DNA of 64,000 bases. It comes from Avena insularis. Its lineage: Eukaryota > Streptophyta > Magnoliopsida > Poales > Poaceae. Of this stretch, positions 15,401-27,476 are shown piece after piece. The notes under the pieces were generated by a model, which saw only the letters and a list, made by a program, of their open reading frames with translations, had not been told where the DNA came from and searched no databases. The first letter of the stretch is position 1, and the number at the start of each line of letters is the position of its first letter. Position numbers and translations under genes: made by a program. The stretch is from NCBI GenBank assembly GCA_023614405.1, contig CM042690.1, positions 523,048,293 to 523,112,292 on the forward strand, read 5' to 3'.

Positions 15401-18400
15401 GGTTAATGAAAAGAACACACATGCAATGACTCTACTAGATCCATGTGGTTTGTGAAAAGAACACACATGCAATGACTCTAGCTATGGTTAATGAAAAGAA
15501 CACACATGCAATGACACTGGAGGATCCATATTTGGTTTGTGAAAATAACAGACATGCAATGAACTCTGGTGGATCCATATGTGGTTTGTGAGAAGAACAC
15601 ACATCCAATGGCACTAGTGGATCCATGTGTGGTTTGTGAGAATAACACACATGCAATGACACACATGCAATGACACTGGTGGATCCATATGTGGTTTGTG
15701 AAAATAACACACATGCAATGACTCTAGTTGTGGTTAATGAAAAGAACACACATGCAATAACTCTAGTTGTGGTTAATGAAAAGCACACACATGGAATGAC
15801 TCTGGTGGATCCATGTGGTTTGTGAAAAGAACACACATGCAATGACACTAGCTATGGTTAATGAAAAGAACACACATGCAATGACACTGGTGGATCCTTA
15901 TGTGGTTTGTGAAAAGAACACATGCAATGACTCTAGCTATGGTTAATGAAAAGAACACACATTCAATGACATTGGTGGATCCATATGTGGTTTGTGAAGA
16001 ACACACATGCAATGAACTGGTGGATCCATATGTGGTTTGTTGAAGACCACACATCCAATGACACTGGGTGTGGTTCATGAAAAGAACACACATCCAATGA
16101 ACTCTGGATCCTTATGTGGTTTATGAGAAGAACACATGCAATGACTCGGCGTAGTTTGTGAAAAGAACACACATGCAATGACACTAGTGGATCCATATGT
16201 GGTTTGTGAAGAACACACATGCAATGACACTGGTGGATCCATATGTGGTTTGTGAGAAGAACACACATGCAATGACACTGGATCCATATGTGGTGTGGAA
16301 AGAATGTATATGCAATGACACTATGCGGTTAATGAAAAGAGCACACATCCAATGACACTGATGGATCCATATGTGGTTTGTGAAAAGAACACACATGAAG
16401 TGACTCTAGATGTGGTTGATGAAAATAAAACACATGTAATGACTCTGGTGGATCCATGTGGTTTGTGAAAGAACACACATGCAATGAAAAGAACACACAT
16501 GCAATGACATTGGTGGATCCTTGTGTGGTCTGTGAGTATATCACACGTCCAATGACTCTGGGTGTGGTTGATGAAAAGAACACACATCCAATGACACTGG
16601 TGGATCCTTCTGTGGTTTGTGAAAAGAACTCACATGCAATGACTCTAGTGGTTCCACATGTGGTTTGTGAAGAACACACATGCAATGACCCTGGTGGATC
16701 CATATGTTGTTTGTGAGTAATAACACATCCAATGACACTAGTGGATCCATATGTGGTTTGTGAGAAGAACACACATGCAATGTCAATGTTTATTGTTCAT
16801 GAGAAGAACACACATCCAATGAACTTTGGAGGATCCATATGGGGTTTGTGAGAAGAACACACATGCAATGACTCTAGCCGTGGTTTGTGAAAAGAAAACA
16901 CATGCAATCACACTAGTGGATCCATATGTGGTTTGTGAGAAGAACACACATCCAATGGCACTAGTGGATCCATGTGTGGTTTGTGAGAAGAACACACATG
17001 CAATGACACACATGCAATGACACTGGTGGATCCATATGTGGTCTGTGGAAAGAACATACATGCGATGACACTAGTTGTGGTTAATGAAAAGAACAAACAT
17101 GTAATGACTCTGATGGATACATATGTGGTTTGTGAAAAGAACACACATGCAATGACTCTAGTTGTGGTTAATGAAAAGAAAACACATGCAATGACTCCGG
17201 TGGATCCATGTGGTTTGTGAAAATAACACACATGCAATGACTCTAGCTATGGTTAATGAAAAGAACACATATGCAATGACACTGGTGGATGCATATGTGG
17301 TTTGTGAATAGAACAGACATGCAATGAACTCTGGTGGATCCATCTGTGGTTTGTGAGAAGATCACACATCCAATGACACTGGTTGTGGTTCATGAAAAGA
17401 ACACACGTCAAATGACACTGGTGGATCCTTATGTGGTTATTGAAAAGAACACACATGCAATGACTCTGCTGGATCACATGTGGTTTGTGAAAAGAACACA
17501 CATGCAATGACACTGGTGGATCCATATGTGGTTTGTGAGAATAACACACATGCAATGACACTGGTGGATCCATATGCGGTTTGTGAGAAGAGGACGCATT
17601 CAATGACACTGGGTGTGGTTCATGAAAATAACAAACATCCAATGACACTGGTTGATCCTTATGTGGTCTGTGAAAAGAACACACATGCCATGACTCTAGA
17701 TGTGGTTTGTGAAAAGAACACACATGCAATCACACTGGTGGATCCATATGTGGTTTGTGAGAAGAACACACATCCAATGACACTGGTGGATCCATATGTG
17801 GTTTGTGAGAAGACCACACATGCAATGACACTGGGTGTGGTTCATGAAAAGAACACACATCCAATGAACTTTGGTGGATCCATATGTGGTTTGTGAGAAG
17901 AACACACATGCAATGACTCTAGCTGTGGTTTGTGAAAAGAACACACATGCAATCACACTGGTGGATCCATTTGTAGTTTGTGAGAAGAACACACATCCAA
18001 TGGCTCTATTGGATCCATGTGTGGTTTGTGAGAAGAACGCACATGCAATGACACACATGCAATTACACTAGTGGATCCATATATGGTCTATGGAAAGAAC
18101 ATACATGCAATGACACTAGCTGTGGTTAATAAAAAGAACAGACATCTAATGACTCTGATGGATGCATATGTGGTTTGTGAAAAGAACACACATGCAATGA
18201 CTCTAGTTGTGGTTAATGAAAAGAACACACATCCAATGACTCGGGTGGATCCATGTTGTTTGTGAAAAGAACACACATGCAATGACTCTAGCTAAGGTTA
18301 ATGAAAACAACACACATGTAATGAAACAGGTGGATCCATACGTGGTTTGTGAAAAGAACAGACATGCAATGAACTCTGGTGGATCCATATGTGGTTTGTG

Positions 18401-19699
18401 AGAAGATCACACATGCAATGACTCTGGTGGATCCATATGTGGTTTGTGAAAAGAACACACATGCAATGACATTGGTGGATCCATATGTGGTTTGTGAGAA
18501 TAACAGACATGCAATGACACTGGTGGATCCATATGTGGTTTGTGAGAAGAACACACACGCAATGACACTAGGTGTGGTTCCTGACAATAACACACATCCA
18601 ATGACACTGGTGGATCCTTATGTGGTCTATGAAAAGAACACACACGCAATGACTCTAGATGTGGTTTGTGAAAAGAACACACATGAAATCACACTGGTGG
18701 ATCCATAAGTGGTTTGTGAGAAGAACACACATCCAATCACATTGGTGGATCCATATGTGGTTTGTGAGAAGAACACACATGCAATGACACTGGGTGTGGT
18801 TCATGAAAAGAACACACATCCAATAAACTCTGGTGGATCCATATGTGGTTTGTGAGAATAAAACACATACAATGACTCTAGCCGTGGTTTGTGAAAAGAA
18901 CACACATGCAATCACACTGGTGGATCCATTTGTAGTTTGTGAGAAGAACACATATCCAATGGCACTAGTGGATCCATGTGTGGTTTGTTAGAAGAACACA
19001 CATGCAATGACACTGATGGATCCATATGTGGTATGTGTAAAGAACAGACATGCAATGACACTAGTTGTGGTTAATGAGAAGAACAGACATGCAATGACTC
19101 TGATGGATCCATATGTGGTTTGTGAAAAGAACACACATGCAATGACTCTAGCTATGGTTAATGAAAAGAACACGCATGCAATGACACTGGTGGATCCATA
19201 TGTGGTTTCTAAAAATAACAGACATGCAATGAACTCTAGTGGATCAATATGTGGTTTGTGATAAGATCACACATCCACTGACACTGGTTGTGGTTTCATG
19301 AAAAGAACACACATCCAATGACACTGGTGGATCCTTATGTGGTTTGTGAAAATAACACACATGCAATGACTCTGGTGGATCCACATGTGGTTTGTGAAAA
19401 GAACACACATGCAATGACACTGGTGGATCCATATGTGGTTTGTGAGAATAACACACATGCAATGACACTGGTGGATCCATATGTTGTTTGTGAGAAGAAC
19501 ACACATGCAATGACACTGGGTGTGGTTCATGAAAAGCACACACATCCACTGACACTGGTGGATACTTATGTGGTCTGTGAAAAGAACGCCCATGCAATGA
19601 CTCTAGATGTGGTTTGTGAAAAGAACACACATTCAATCACACTGGTGGATCCATATGTGGTTTGTGAGAAGAACACACATCCAATGACACTGGTGGATC

Positions 19700-19704
19700 C
19701 ATAT
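19700..19704. other. Target-site duplication, left copy (CATAT)
   Basis: CATAT directly precedes the LTR start. The other flank at 33751-33755 reads AATAT, four of five bases the same. Removing one copy plus the element restores a normal monomer (GGATCCATAT then GTGGTTT), so the Tat element inserted inside a monomer. Confidence 0.8.
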
Positions 19705-20506
19705 TGTCGTGGTGGTGTCATGGCAGATGCCATGGATAGGCTAAAGGTGGGGACTAATATGCGCTAGGGGAATCCAGGGAGGGATAGTAGAGTGATTCTC
19801 TACACGGAAGCTTTGTATTGATGTTCGATCTCCAAGATTATAGGTGCTCCTCGAGTTGTATTGACAAGAGGAGGAAGAAGAAACTCTCTTACTCTTGCCT
19901 ACTATCTAGCCCCAGAACCCTAGATCCACTTGGTTTCTCCTTGCTATGTATCAGGAAAATCCAACCCCCTTACCAGAACCCCACCCCCCCTTATATAGAG
20001 GTGGTTCGGTCCTGGCCTAGGGCATACGTGGAGGCATATTCCTAAGAATATGCCCCCTCCCAAAGTACTAACCCGACAGGGGTGCTTTTCCCCCGCGTCA
20101 CTCTTGCTTTAGCGACGTAGTCTCTGCGGCGCCTGCGTCAGCCGACGTGAGCGTCGTCACCCTTGTTGGCCACGATCTGGTGGTCCTGCCCTTGCTTTAT
20201 TCACTCATCCAGTACGCACCGAGCCTTCTTTTTGACCAGAGAGATTCCTTCCTTCTCCTAGAAGCCAAACGAGGATCCGGATCACAGTTGATCCGGCCAC
20301 ACCTGTTCCTGCATATAAGCTAGACAAGTATTTCCGACTTACTCCTTGAGTCGGACGAGACAATGTTAGGCGACCCCCAGTCGGGTTACTCCGTGATCCA
20401 GCCTGCCTTGAGGTGACTCGGCCAGTATCTGCTTTGACCTTGCCGAACCTCGGCTAACTCGGCCCTTATACCCCGGAGTGACCCTACCCGGGGTTATCCC
20501 CCAACA
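19705..20506 (-). repeat. 3' LTR of Tat element 1 (802 bp)
   Basis: On the plus strand it runs from TGTCGTGGTGGTGTC to TATCCCCCAACA. On the minus strand it begins TGTTGGGGGATAACCCC and ends CACGACA. It matches 33052-33750 over most of its length but keeps 20365-20469, which that copy has lost. CTATATAAG on the minus strand near 19994 is the likely core promoter. The first 100 or so bases of the element-sense LTR resemble those of the LTR at 45633, so the two Tat elements are related families. Confidence 0.9.
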
Positions 20507-20525
20507 TTAGTCCCCGAAGCTGGTG
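20507..20525 (-). other. Polypurine tract of Tat element 1
   Basis: On the minus strand the bases next to the 3' LTR read GCTTCGGGGACTAA, a purine-rich run in the right place to prime plus-strand synthesis. The CGGGGACT core is common before 3' LTRs in this group. Confidence 0.65.
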
Positions 20526-20611
20526 CGGCCTTAGCGGCCTTGGTCGCTAAGGCCACATCAGGTTCATTCGTATCTAAGCTTTGGACGTTTAGTTCCGGGT
20601 TAACTTTTTGT

Positions 20612-20755
20612 CTCGGATTATATGGATTTACGTTCCCTTCGCACGCTCCAAGTTTTCACTTGCCGGCCGGGTCACCACTTTGGCTCGGATCCTATGGTTT
20701 TACTTTCCCTCTGCACATTTCATGTTTTCACTTACCGGCCGGGTTACCATCGTGG
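20612..20755. repeat. Two 72-bp tandem repeats upstream of the antisense gene
   Basis: CTCGGAT starts at 20612, 20684 and 20756, a 72-bp period. Each unit holds GTTTTCACTT and CCGGCCGGGT with moderate divergence. The surrounding stretch 20526-21281 has no convincing gene; its short frames run through these repeats. It serves as upstream region for the antisense gene that starts at 21282. Confidence 0.7.
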
Positions 20756-21049
20756 CTCGGATCCGGGCCTTGCTTCCTTCTCTCGTACGCCAACCCATGT
20801 AAAGGTTAATCATTACGTTGCCTTATTTTAAGGGCCTGCGATAACCGCCTGATAAATGTCGGATTACCGTAAGGGGTTACGTCACATCTGTCTCCTCGTT
20901 TACCGCAACTGCACGTCGTGTCATGGGACCACATTTACTCTACAGCCCCCGGTGTGGCTTCTCTCTGATTGGTCGATGCTGGTGATACACGGCCACACCG
21001 TGTGGTTTTCCAGCGCAGCACGATCCCACTCGTTGATGACAGGGGGTGG

Positions 21050-21060
21050 TTAAATAGGGG
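21050..21060 (+). promoter_or_regulatory. Possible TATA box of the antisense gene, element 1
   Basis: TTAAATAGGGG lies 222 bp before the ATG at 21282 in a GC-rich leader. Tat element 2 has a similar TTAAGTAGAGG on the minus strand near 59155, at a comparable distance from its start codon. Conserved placement supports a promoter, but transcription is not shown. Confidence 0.4.
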
Positions 21061-21281
21061 AGGGGCACGCTCTTTGGCACTTTTCCATCTCCGCGCCCCC
21101 TCGCCCGTTCCTCTTCTTCTTCCTCGCCAGCTGCCGCCCATGCCGTTCAAAAGCGCCGCCGCCCTTTCTCCGTGCCTCCGCACCATAGTTACTGCTGCAC
21201 CACTGTTTAGCCACGGGTCCTCGTCAGTCTAGACCGCAGAGCCCCGCTGCCGCCAGCTCCAGCGAGGACAGCGGAATCGAG

Positions 21282-24200
21282 ATGACGGAGGAGGAGCTCA
21301 TCGTCGTCGAGCAGGAGATGGAGGAGGACGCCAGCGCGGCGAACCGTAGCGCGTGGTCCGGCTCGTGGGTCTGCGAGGACGACATCGACTGGCTCTACCG
21401 GACCCGACGCATTCCCGCCGGCGTCGCCGCTCGTCTCCCCTCCTCGGAGTTGGCCCCCTCACCCAATCCGGGTGAGTTCGTTGTTTTCCTATCCCATTTC
21501 CAACGGGGATTTGGGCTTCCGGTGAGCGATTTCTTCCGGGACTGGGTCCGGACCTATCACCTGCAACCACATCATCTCCCGGCGAACGCCATCACCTCTC
21601 TGTCCGCTTTCGTTTCTTCGATCGAGGGCTACACCGGGCTATGGCCCATGAAGGAGCTGTGGATCCAGTTCTTCGGCCTCCGCCACAACGTCGTCCCCAA
21701 CATCCGCGTCGAGTCGGAGGACAAGCAGCTAACTCAGTTCGGAGCTGCCTCGATCTCGCCCCAGAGGTATTCAATCTTTCCCCGGGTCACCGGGCTTGAC
21801 TCCTGCAAAGGATGGGCCCGGACCTTCTTCTACGTCCGGAATGAAGGCACGGAAGATTTGATCCGGTTGTTGCCCTACGCTCCGGGTCCCCCTGACACGG
21901 ATTTCTAGGAGGAGGTTGCCAAGAAACCTACGGCTCTGGCCAACCAAGTAAACAAAAGGTTTGTGGAGCTGAAGAAGCTCGGATTGCACAACCAGGATGT
22001 CATGATCACATTTGTGCGTAACCGAATCTCTCCCCTCCAGCGACGCACTCACAAGTTGTGCCACATGAGCTTTAGCCGCGACCCCAACCGAACCTCCTCG
22101 TTCGAGTTGAGCAATACGGAGATCTTCCGCCGGGTGAAGGCTCTTTTCACCACCCATAAGGACTTCTCCACCGAATGGACGTGGGGAATCGAGCATTACT
22201 GCCGTGACAGGCTCCCTCCCGCGGTAAGCTTCGCAAGGTAAATTTATGTCAGATCAATTTCATGTCGGTTCTTATCATATTTTTGACTTTGCTCCTTGTG
22301 CTTTTTTCTCAGCTGTTTCTCCAGCAAACCCTCGAGGATGGCCCGGATCCGACCCTTAAGTGGGCCCCGGACCGAGAAATCCCGGATGAGGAGGAGCCGG
22401 ACCAGGAGATGTTCCTCCCCACAACCGATGCCACCAAACGACCCAGAGGTAAATTCTCTTCTCTTAGAGATTGGCCCGACGATGAGGATGACTCGGATAT
22501 CGATGTGATTGAACCCGTTGAGGCTGTCCATCTTTCTTTTGCCTTCCCGACATCAGCTAACCCCGGTGGGCACATCCACGAGGATTCTCCACTTGCCACG
22601 GGCGAGCCTGTTCCGGTGGCGTCGAAGAAGAAGCGCGGATCCGCGTCAAGTTCTTCTTCTGAACCTTCTCAGCCTTCCAAAAGGCAAAAGAAGGCCGGAG
22701 ACAAGACTGCCTCCAAACGGGCAGGCAAGGCCCCGGCACGGAGGGCCCGGAAACCTAAGGAGTCCGAGACCTCGGATGCGTAAGCCATTTTTCACTGCGC
22801 AACACACCTCTCCCTGCATCGGGGTAATTTCACTCCTGACATTATTTTCTCCTGCAGGGCTCCTGTGGAGGTCCCTCAGAGCGGATCGAGCATCTCTTCT
22901 CCTCTTCGGTCCAGTCCTTCCCCTCCTCGTGACGACGAGTCACACCCGCTGAGCCCTATTCTAGAGGGTTCTGCGGCCACTCCGGGTTCCGCAGTACCTC
23001 CTTCAGAGGAACGCGACCTCGGATCGGGAGGGGTCGGATCGGCCGAGGAAGCGGTGTCTGGCACTTCAGCTTTGCTGCAACCAGCAACTACCAAGTCTAC
23101 CGCAACTCTAGAACCAGCAGCAGCTCCAGCACCAGCCACCGAACGAGCGCCTGTCCTGGCTCCGAAGAAACCAACAGCAGCTCCGGCACCAGCCACCAAA
23201 GCTCCCGTGCCAAGTTCATCTGCCTCGTCCGAGTCATCCCAGGCTCGGCGAGGAACCACTCTAGCGGCTTCCAAGGGAAAATCCACTATGGTCACATCCT
23301 GCCAGCAAGCCAAAGGAAAGTCTACCTCCGTCGAGGCTGGGCAGCGAACCTTGTCGTCGATGCTTCCAAAGAAGTCACCAGCCGCGACGGATCCTCCTGC
23401 CGAGCCAGCCGATTCGCAGCAGATGGTTCTTCACACTAGCCCAGCTCTTGCCCTGATTGAAAGGAAAGAAGCTCACGCAAAGGGCTTGGTGGCACCTCAC
23501 ATGCCCACTGGCGAACGGTACCCTTCGAGCCTCATCGAGTTCGTCATGAACTGGAATAAGGCAGAGTTCGTCTACAACGACGATCTCCCAGAAAAGTTCG
23601 GCCCAACTGAATTTTCCGCTCAGATGAATACCGCCGCCAAGGCCATTAACCTCGCTGGGCGTATGATGGAGGTACGTCGTTTCTTCTTTACATGCTGTAG
23701 ATAATAACCATTAGTCCCCGAGCCTCTGGCGGAGTAACTTGTTACTCGGCCAGATGCTCCTTAGAAGATCAACGTAGCTGCATGTAAACTTCAAATATGC
23801 ACACACCTAGAGCCGGGTTAAGTTCCGCTTGGCCCGGATCTTGGACACTTCAAATATGCACACACCTAGAGCCGGGTTAAGTTCCACTTGGCCCGGATCT
23901 TGTACACTTCGAATATGCACACATCTAGAGCCGGGTTAAGTTCCGCTTGGCCCGGATCTTGTACACTTCGAATATGCACACACCTAGAGCTGGGTTAAGT
24001 TCCGCTTGGCCCGGATCTCGGACACTTCAAATATGCACACACCTAGAGCCGGGTTAAGTTCCGCTTGGCCCGGATGTTGTACACTTCGAATATGCACACA
24101 CCTAGAGCCGAGTTAAGTTCCGCTTGGCCCGGATCTTGTACACTTCGAATATGCACACACCTAGAGCCGGGTTAAGTTCTGCTTGGCCCGGATCTTGTAC

Positions 24201-25658
24201 ACTTCGAATATGCAACGAACTAATTGTACACGCCTATACCTTTGTTAGGTAACCACCAACCGTCAAAGCGCCGAGTTTCAGCGCCTGCTTGATACCCACA
24301 AGATCTTGCGCGCAAAACACGTTGCACTTGGCGCGGAGCATGAAAAGAGGGGTAATTTCCTCTCTTAACACCTCACCGTTTCGTTTGTTGCTGCCAGACT
24401 AACCTCCTTATTCGGTTTTTTGCAGCTGGGGTGGAGGCTGAAAACAAGATTATGCGGAAAAACTTGGAGGAAATCCGAGGTATGTCCTCATTCGGCCAAC
24501 GTCGTTGTGTTTTCCATTCTTTCTTCTCCTTGGCTCGGCAAACATTCACTCCTCGGCTTTGCCGGGTCAACACACTATTTCAGCATCGCTTGAGGATAGT
24601 GTGCCTGTGCCTGATATGATGCTGCATTTTCTCGAACAAGCAGGACAACATCAAGCCGAGCTGAAGAAGAAGAACGATGAGCTCGCCCTCCTCCGGACCA
24701 AGGACAATGAAATAGCTAAACTCAAGGCCGAGATGGAGAAGATGAAGGCCCAACACAAAACCGAGCTCCAAAAAGTTGGCCAGAACTTCACCGAAGAACG
24801 CGAGCGCTTTACCCTCCAGATCTCCAAGGACCAGGATCTGCTTAAGGAATCCGAGGTCCAGCTTGGGTCGACGCTCGCCGAGCTTGAACAACTTCGCCAA
24901 AGACGCGACAGTTGTATCAAGGAGTTGGCCCGGATCCATCGCCATATCTCATGTATGTTTCTTCCCCTTGTCCGACCTAGTTTTCCGGGTTAGCTCATAT
25001 GCCTTTGCTTCAGCATCCTCCCTTTCCTTATTTTCAGATAACTTTCCGGAGGGTACTGCCATCGCTAGTGCTGCCGTTGCCAAATTCCGCCAAGAGAGGG
25101 GGTACTCCCATCACTCCTGATGGTGAGAGCATCCCTTTAGATATGGAGGACCTATTGGTCAGCGTGTCGGCTCGGGTGGAAACTATTAAGAACTATGGGA
25201 AAGATCTCCTCGATGTTGCGGTCCGGATCTTCAACACATTCTGGCCAAGTGAGGACGCTCCGGAAAGGATCACGCTCCTTGCCGACAAACTGATGGAGAT
25301 TGAGACTCAACTTGACCTCTGGAGGGAATCCGCCGGGCGTGCCGCATCAGATACCCTTCTCCATCATATCCTTTCATGGTACGAGAAAATTGATCTGAGC
25401 CTCCTCACCCGTCGGCGCACCGGATCCAAATGGACCGATGATCCGGAGTGGGTAGCTCGGCGCCAGGCTTGCTCCTACAGCCTCATCGAGTATTCTCCAG
25501 TCCATGACTGGATTGAGGGGCCGAGCTTTCTGGAATCTGGCAAGGAGGAGCAGATGGAGAACGTGGAGGATGGGTCGGGCGATGATGGAGAAGATGCTGC
25601 TTCAGATATTGAAGACAGTGATGATGACGCCGAACTTCCTCCTCCTGCCGCTCCTTAG
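21282..25658 (+). pseudogene. Spliced antisense gene of Tat element 1 (Transposase_28-like)
   Basis: Seven exons can be traced by GT/AG borders and matching frames: 21282-22223, 22313-22779, 22858-23671, 24249-24351, 24426-24479, 24584-24952 and 25038-25658. Exon 1 encodes the segment known from the plant 'putative gypsy type transposon' family (PF04195, Transposase_28), with VVFLSHFQRGFGLPVSDFF and LQPHHLPANAITSL. Exon 2 is acidic then Ser/Lys-rich; exon 3 is Pro/Ala/Ser-rich; exon 6 is a long coiled coil (ELKKKNDELALLRTKDNE onward); exon 7 ends in an acidic tail. Function is unknown. Such antisense extra genes are known in Tat elements. An in-frame TAG at 21906-21908 and a frame change at the G-run near 25095 break it. 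Exon borders are my reading and match element 2. Confidence 0.75.
23788..24213. repeat. 59-bp tandem repeat in intron 3 of the antisense gene, element 1
   Basis: About seven copies of a 59-bp unit with ACTTCAAATATGCACACACC, TAGAGCCGGGTTAAG and TTGGCCCGGATCTTG. The spacing is 59 bp at 23788 and 23847 and stays regular. The repeat lies wholly inside the inferred intron 23672-24248. An equivalent 59-bp repeat sits in the same intron of Tat element 2 at 55800-56260. Confidence 0.9.
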
Positions 25659-26269
25659 TTGAAAAAACTTGAAATTTTATCAGATCCCCGGTATGCCAGG
25701 TGCAATTGTATGCTGAATACATAATATTTTGCTACTATGCTTGTATGCCGGATTAACTTGGGCGTAGTCCCCGAGTTTCATTTTCTTGTTCGTCCAATTC
25801 TCCGGCTCGATCCGTGTCTACCTTGATTCGGTTTTACGACTTAGGAAGCCGAGCCTCAAGAATCTTTTTAACAATACTGAGAAACTTTGAGGCTTGGCTC
25901 AAAATAATTCAACATAATAGCTTGAAAGTAAATACGGGGTTAGTCCGAAAAGACAAACGTTAGCTGGAATAGGATCGTTCCCTTAGTAGTTTTTCATGTG
26001 CTACGCAATTCCAAACTTGTTCCCTTGCTTGCCATGAAGCCAATTCTTGTTGGACAGCAGCAAGTCAAAGGGTTAGGTTTTTGGTGCTCACACATTACTA
26101 ATCCGGGTTAAGTGAAACGAGTCATTCCAGCTAACGCATAAAGAGTGACAACAATCATTTATTAAGGCAGTCCCCGAGTTACTGCTCGAGGCTCCGCTAT
26201 TTCATTGATAAGCTCATTGCCGACATACATACCGACATATGAGATGACTCGGATACATACACTTCTTAG
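25659..26269. other. Non-coding region between convergent ends of the antisense gene and pol
   Basis: No gene seen. The plus-strand antisense gene ends at 25658 and the minus-strand pol ends at 26270, so this 0.6-kb AT-richer stretch would hold the 3' ends of both transcripts. The matching region in element 2 is about 53671-54302; both share a segment around CCAATTCTTGTTGG. Confidence 0.6.
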
Positions 26270-27476
26270 CTAAGTGTAGAAGGGGCGAAGTAGCGCTACA
26301 TTCCACGGTCGCTTGGATTCCTCTCCCGACCTGTCCGCCTTGTTCTTTTCCTGTGGCTTTGCATCTATGAGATAATAAGAGTCATTGTACAATGCTTTGC
26401 TCACAATAAATGGTCCTTCCCATGGGGGGGATAATTTATGCATGCCAGCGGTACGCTGTACCAACCAGAGCACCAGATCGCCTTCCCGAAAGACTCGGGG
26501 GCACACTTTCCGGCTATGATAGCGTCGGAGATTTTGCTGATATATGGCAGATCTAGACAAGGCTGCTTCTCGCTTCTTCAGCAGATCAACATCATTTTGC
26601 GGGCTTCTTGCACTTTCTTGGTATTGGGTGACCCTAGGCGAATCATGCTCTATGTCGGCTGGTAATACAGCTTCTGCCCCATATACCAGAAAGAACGGCG
26701 TGTAGCCTATTGATCGATTCGGAGTTGTTCTTAAACTCCATAATACCGCTGGTAGTTCTTCTATCCAGCACCCCGCTGATCTTTGCAGCGGCTCAATGAG
26801 CTGGGGTTTTATCCCGGATAGCACTAATCCGTTGGATCTTTCCACTTGTCCGTTCGATGCGGGGTGGGCTACCGAGGCTATGTCGAGTCGGATTTTCTTA
26901 TCTCGGCAGAATCGTGCAAATGCTCCTTCAGCAAAATTGGTGCCGTTACCAGTTATGATACTATGAGGATAACCGTATCTCAAGATGATGTCTTTGAGAA
27001 ATTTCACAGCCGTAGCCCCATCACATTTTCTTATAGGCTTCACTTCGATCCATTTTGTAAACTTGTCCACCATGACCAGAATGTGCGTCATGTTTCCTCT
27101 TGCTGGTTTGAACGGGCCAACCATATCCAAGCACCACACAGCAAATGGCCATGTAATTGGTATGGTTTTAAGTTCCGACATAGTCATATGTGTCTTGGTG
27201 GTGTATCTTTGGCAACCATTGCATTTTCTCACCAGATCTTTTGCTTGTTCCAAGGCGCTTGGCCAGTAAAATCCATGTCGGAATGCCTTTGCCACTAAGG
27301 CCTGGGATGAGGCGTGATGCCCGCATTCTCCTTGGTGTATATCTCGGAGGATGTCAAGTCCTTCTTCCGGGTCAACACACCGCTAGAGGACATTGGTTAC
27401 ACTCCGTTTGTACAGCTCGGAATTGATGATTGTGTAAGCTTTGGCTCTCCTCTGAGTTTGCCTGGCTAGCACTTCC
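26270..27476 (-). pseudogene. Integrase of Tat element 1
   Basis: Would insert the element DNA copy into the genome. The N-terminal zinc-binding part is readable from about 27476 to 27200 (RDIHQGECGHH, then CNGC) but carries a TAG. The main frame, 341 residues from 27295, has the integrase core with D57 (CLDMVGPF) and E152 (NGQVERSN). The second acidic position, residue 116, is Gly in SIITGNGTNF, where Tat element 2 keeps Asp. The usual D,D35E spacing is otherwise present. The C-terminal part (VLWLVQRTAGMHKLSPPWEGPF) fits the known GPY/F-type end. The stop and the lost catalytic Asp each make it inactive. Confidence 0.88.

Larger units (their letters stand above)
3864..19704. repeat. Minisatellite array, left half (48-bp and 39-bp monomers)
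   Basis: Tandem copies of two related monomers. The 48-bp form holds ACACACATGCAATGACACTG, then GGATCC overlapping CATATG, then TGGTTTGTG and a purine-rich AGAAGA-type end. The 39-bp form lacks about 9 bp around GGATCC and has GGTGTGGTTCATG, GATGTGGTTTGTG or GGTTAATG instead. Monomers also alternate between CATGCAATG and CATCCAATG. A recurring block of five (48+48+39+48+39 = 222 bp) is seen often. Longer duplications are visible at offsets of about 2.21 kb (9139 with 11350, 9644 with 11855) and 3.22 kb (4116 with 7338). CpG is scarce. I do not recognise it as a named satellite. Frames on both strands translate to 16- and 13-residue repeats (VDPYVVCEKNTHAMTL) only because 48 and 39 are multiples of three. 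Confidence 0.95.

Noticed and set aside
3864..19704. CRISPR-like array
   Set aside because: Repeats are contiguous with no unique spacers, and the surroundings are plant retrotransposons.
19737..20045. Frames across the Tat LTRs (also 33165-33368)
   Set aside because: They lie in LTR sequence present twice in the element and show no protein features.
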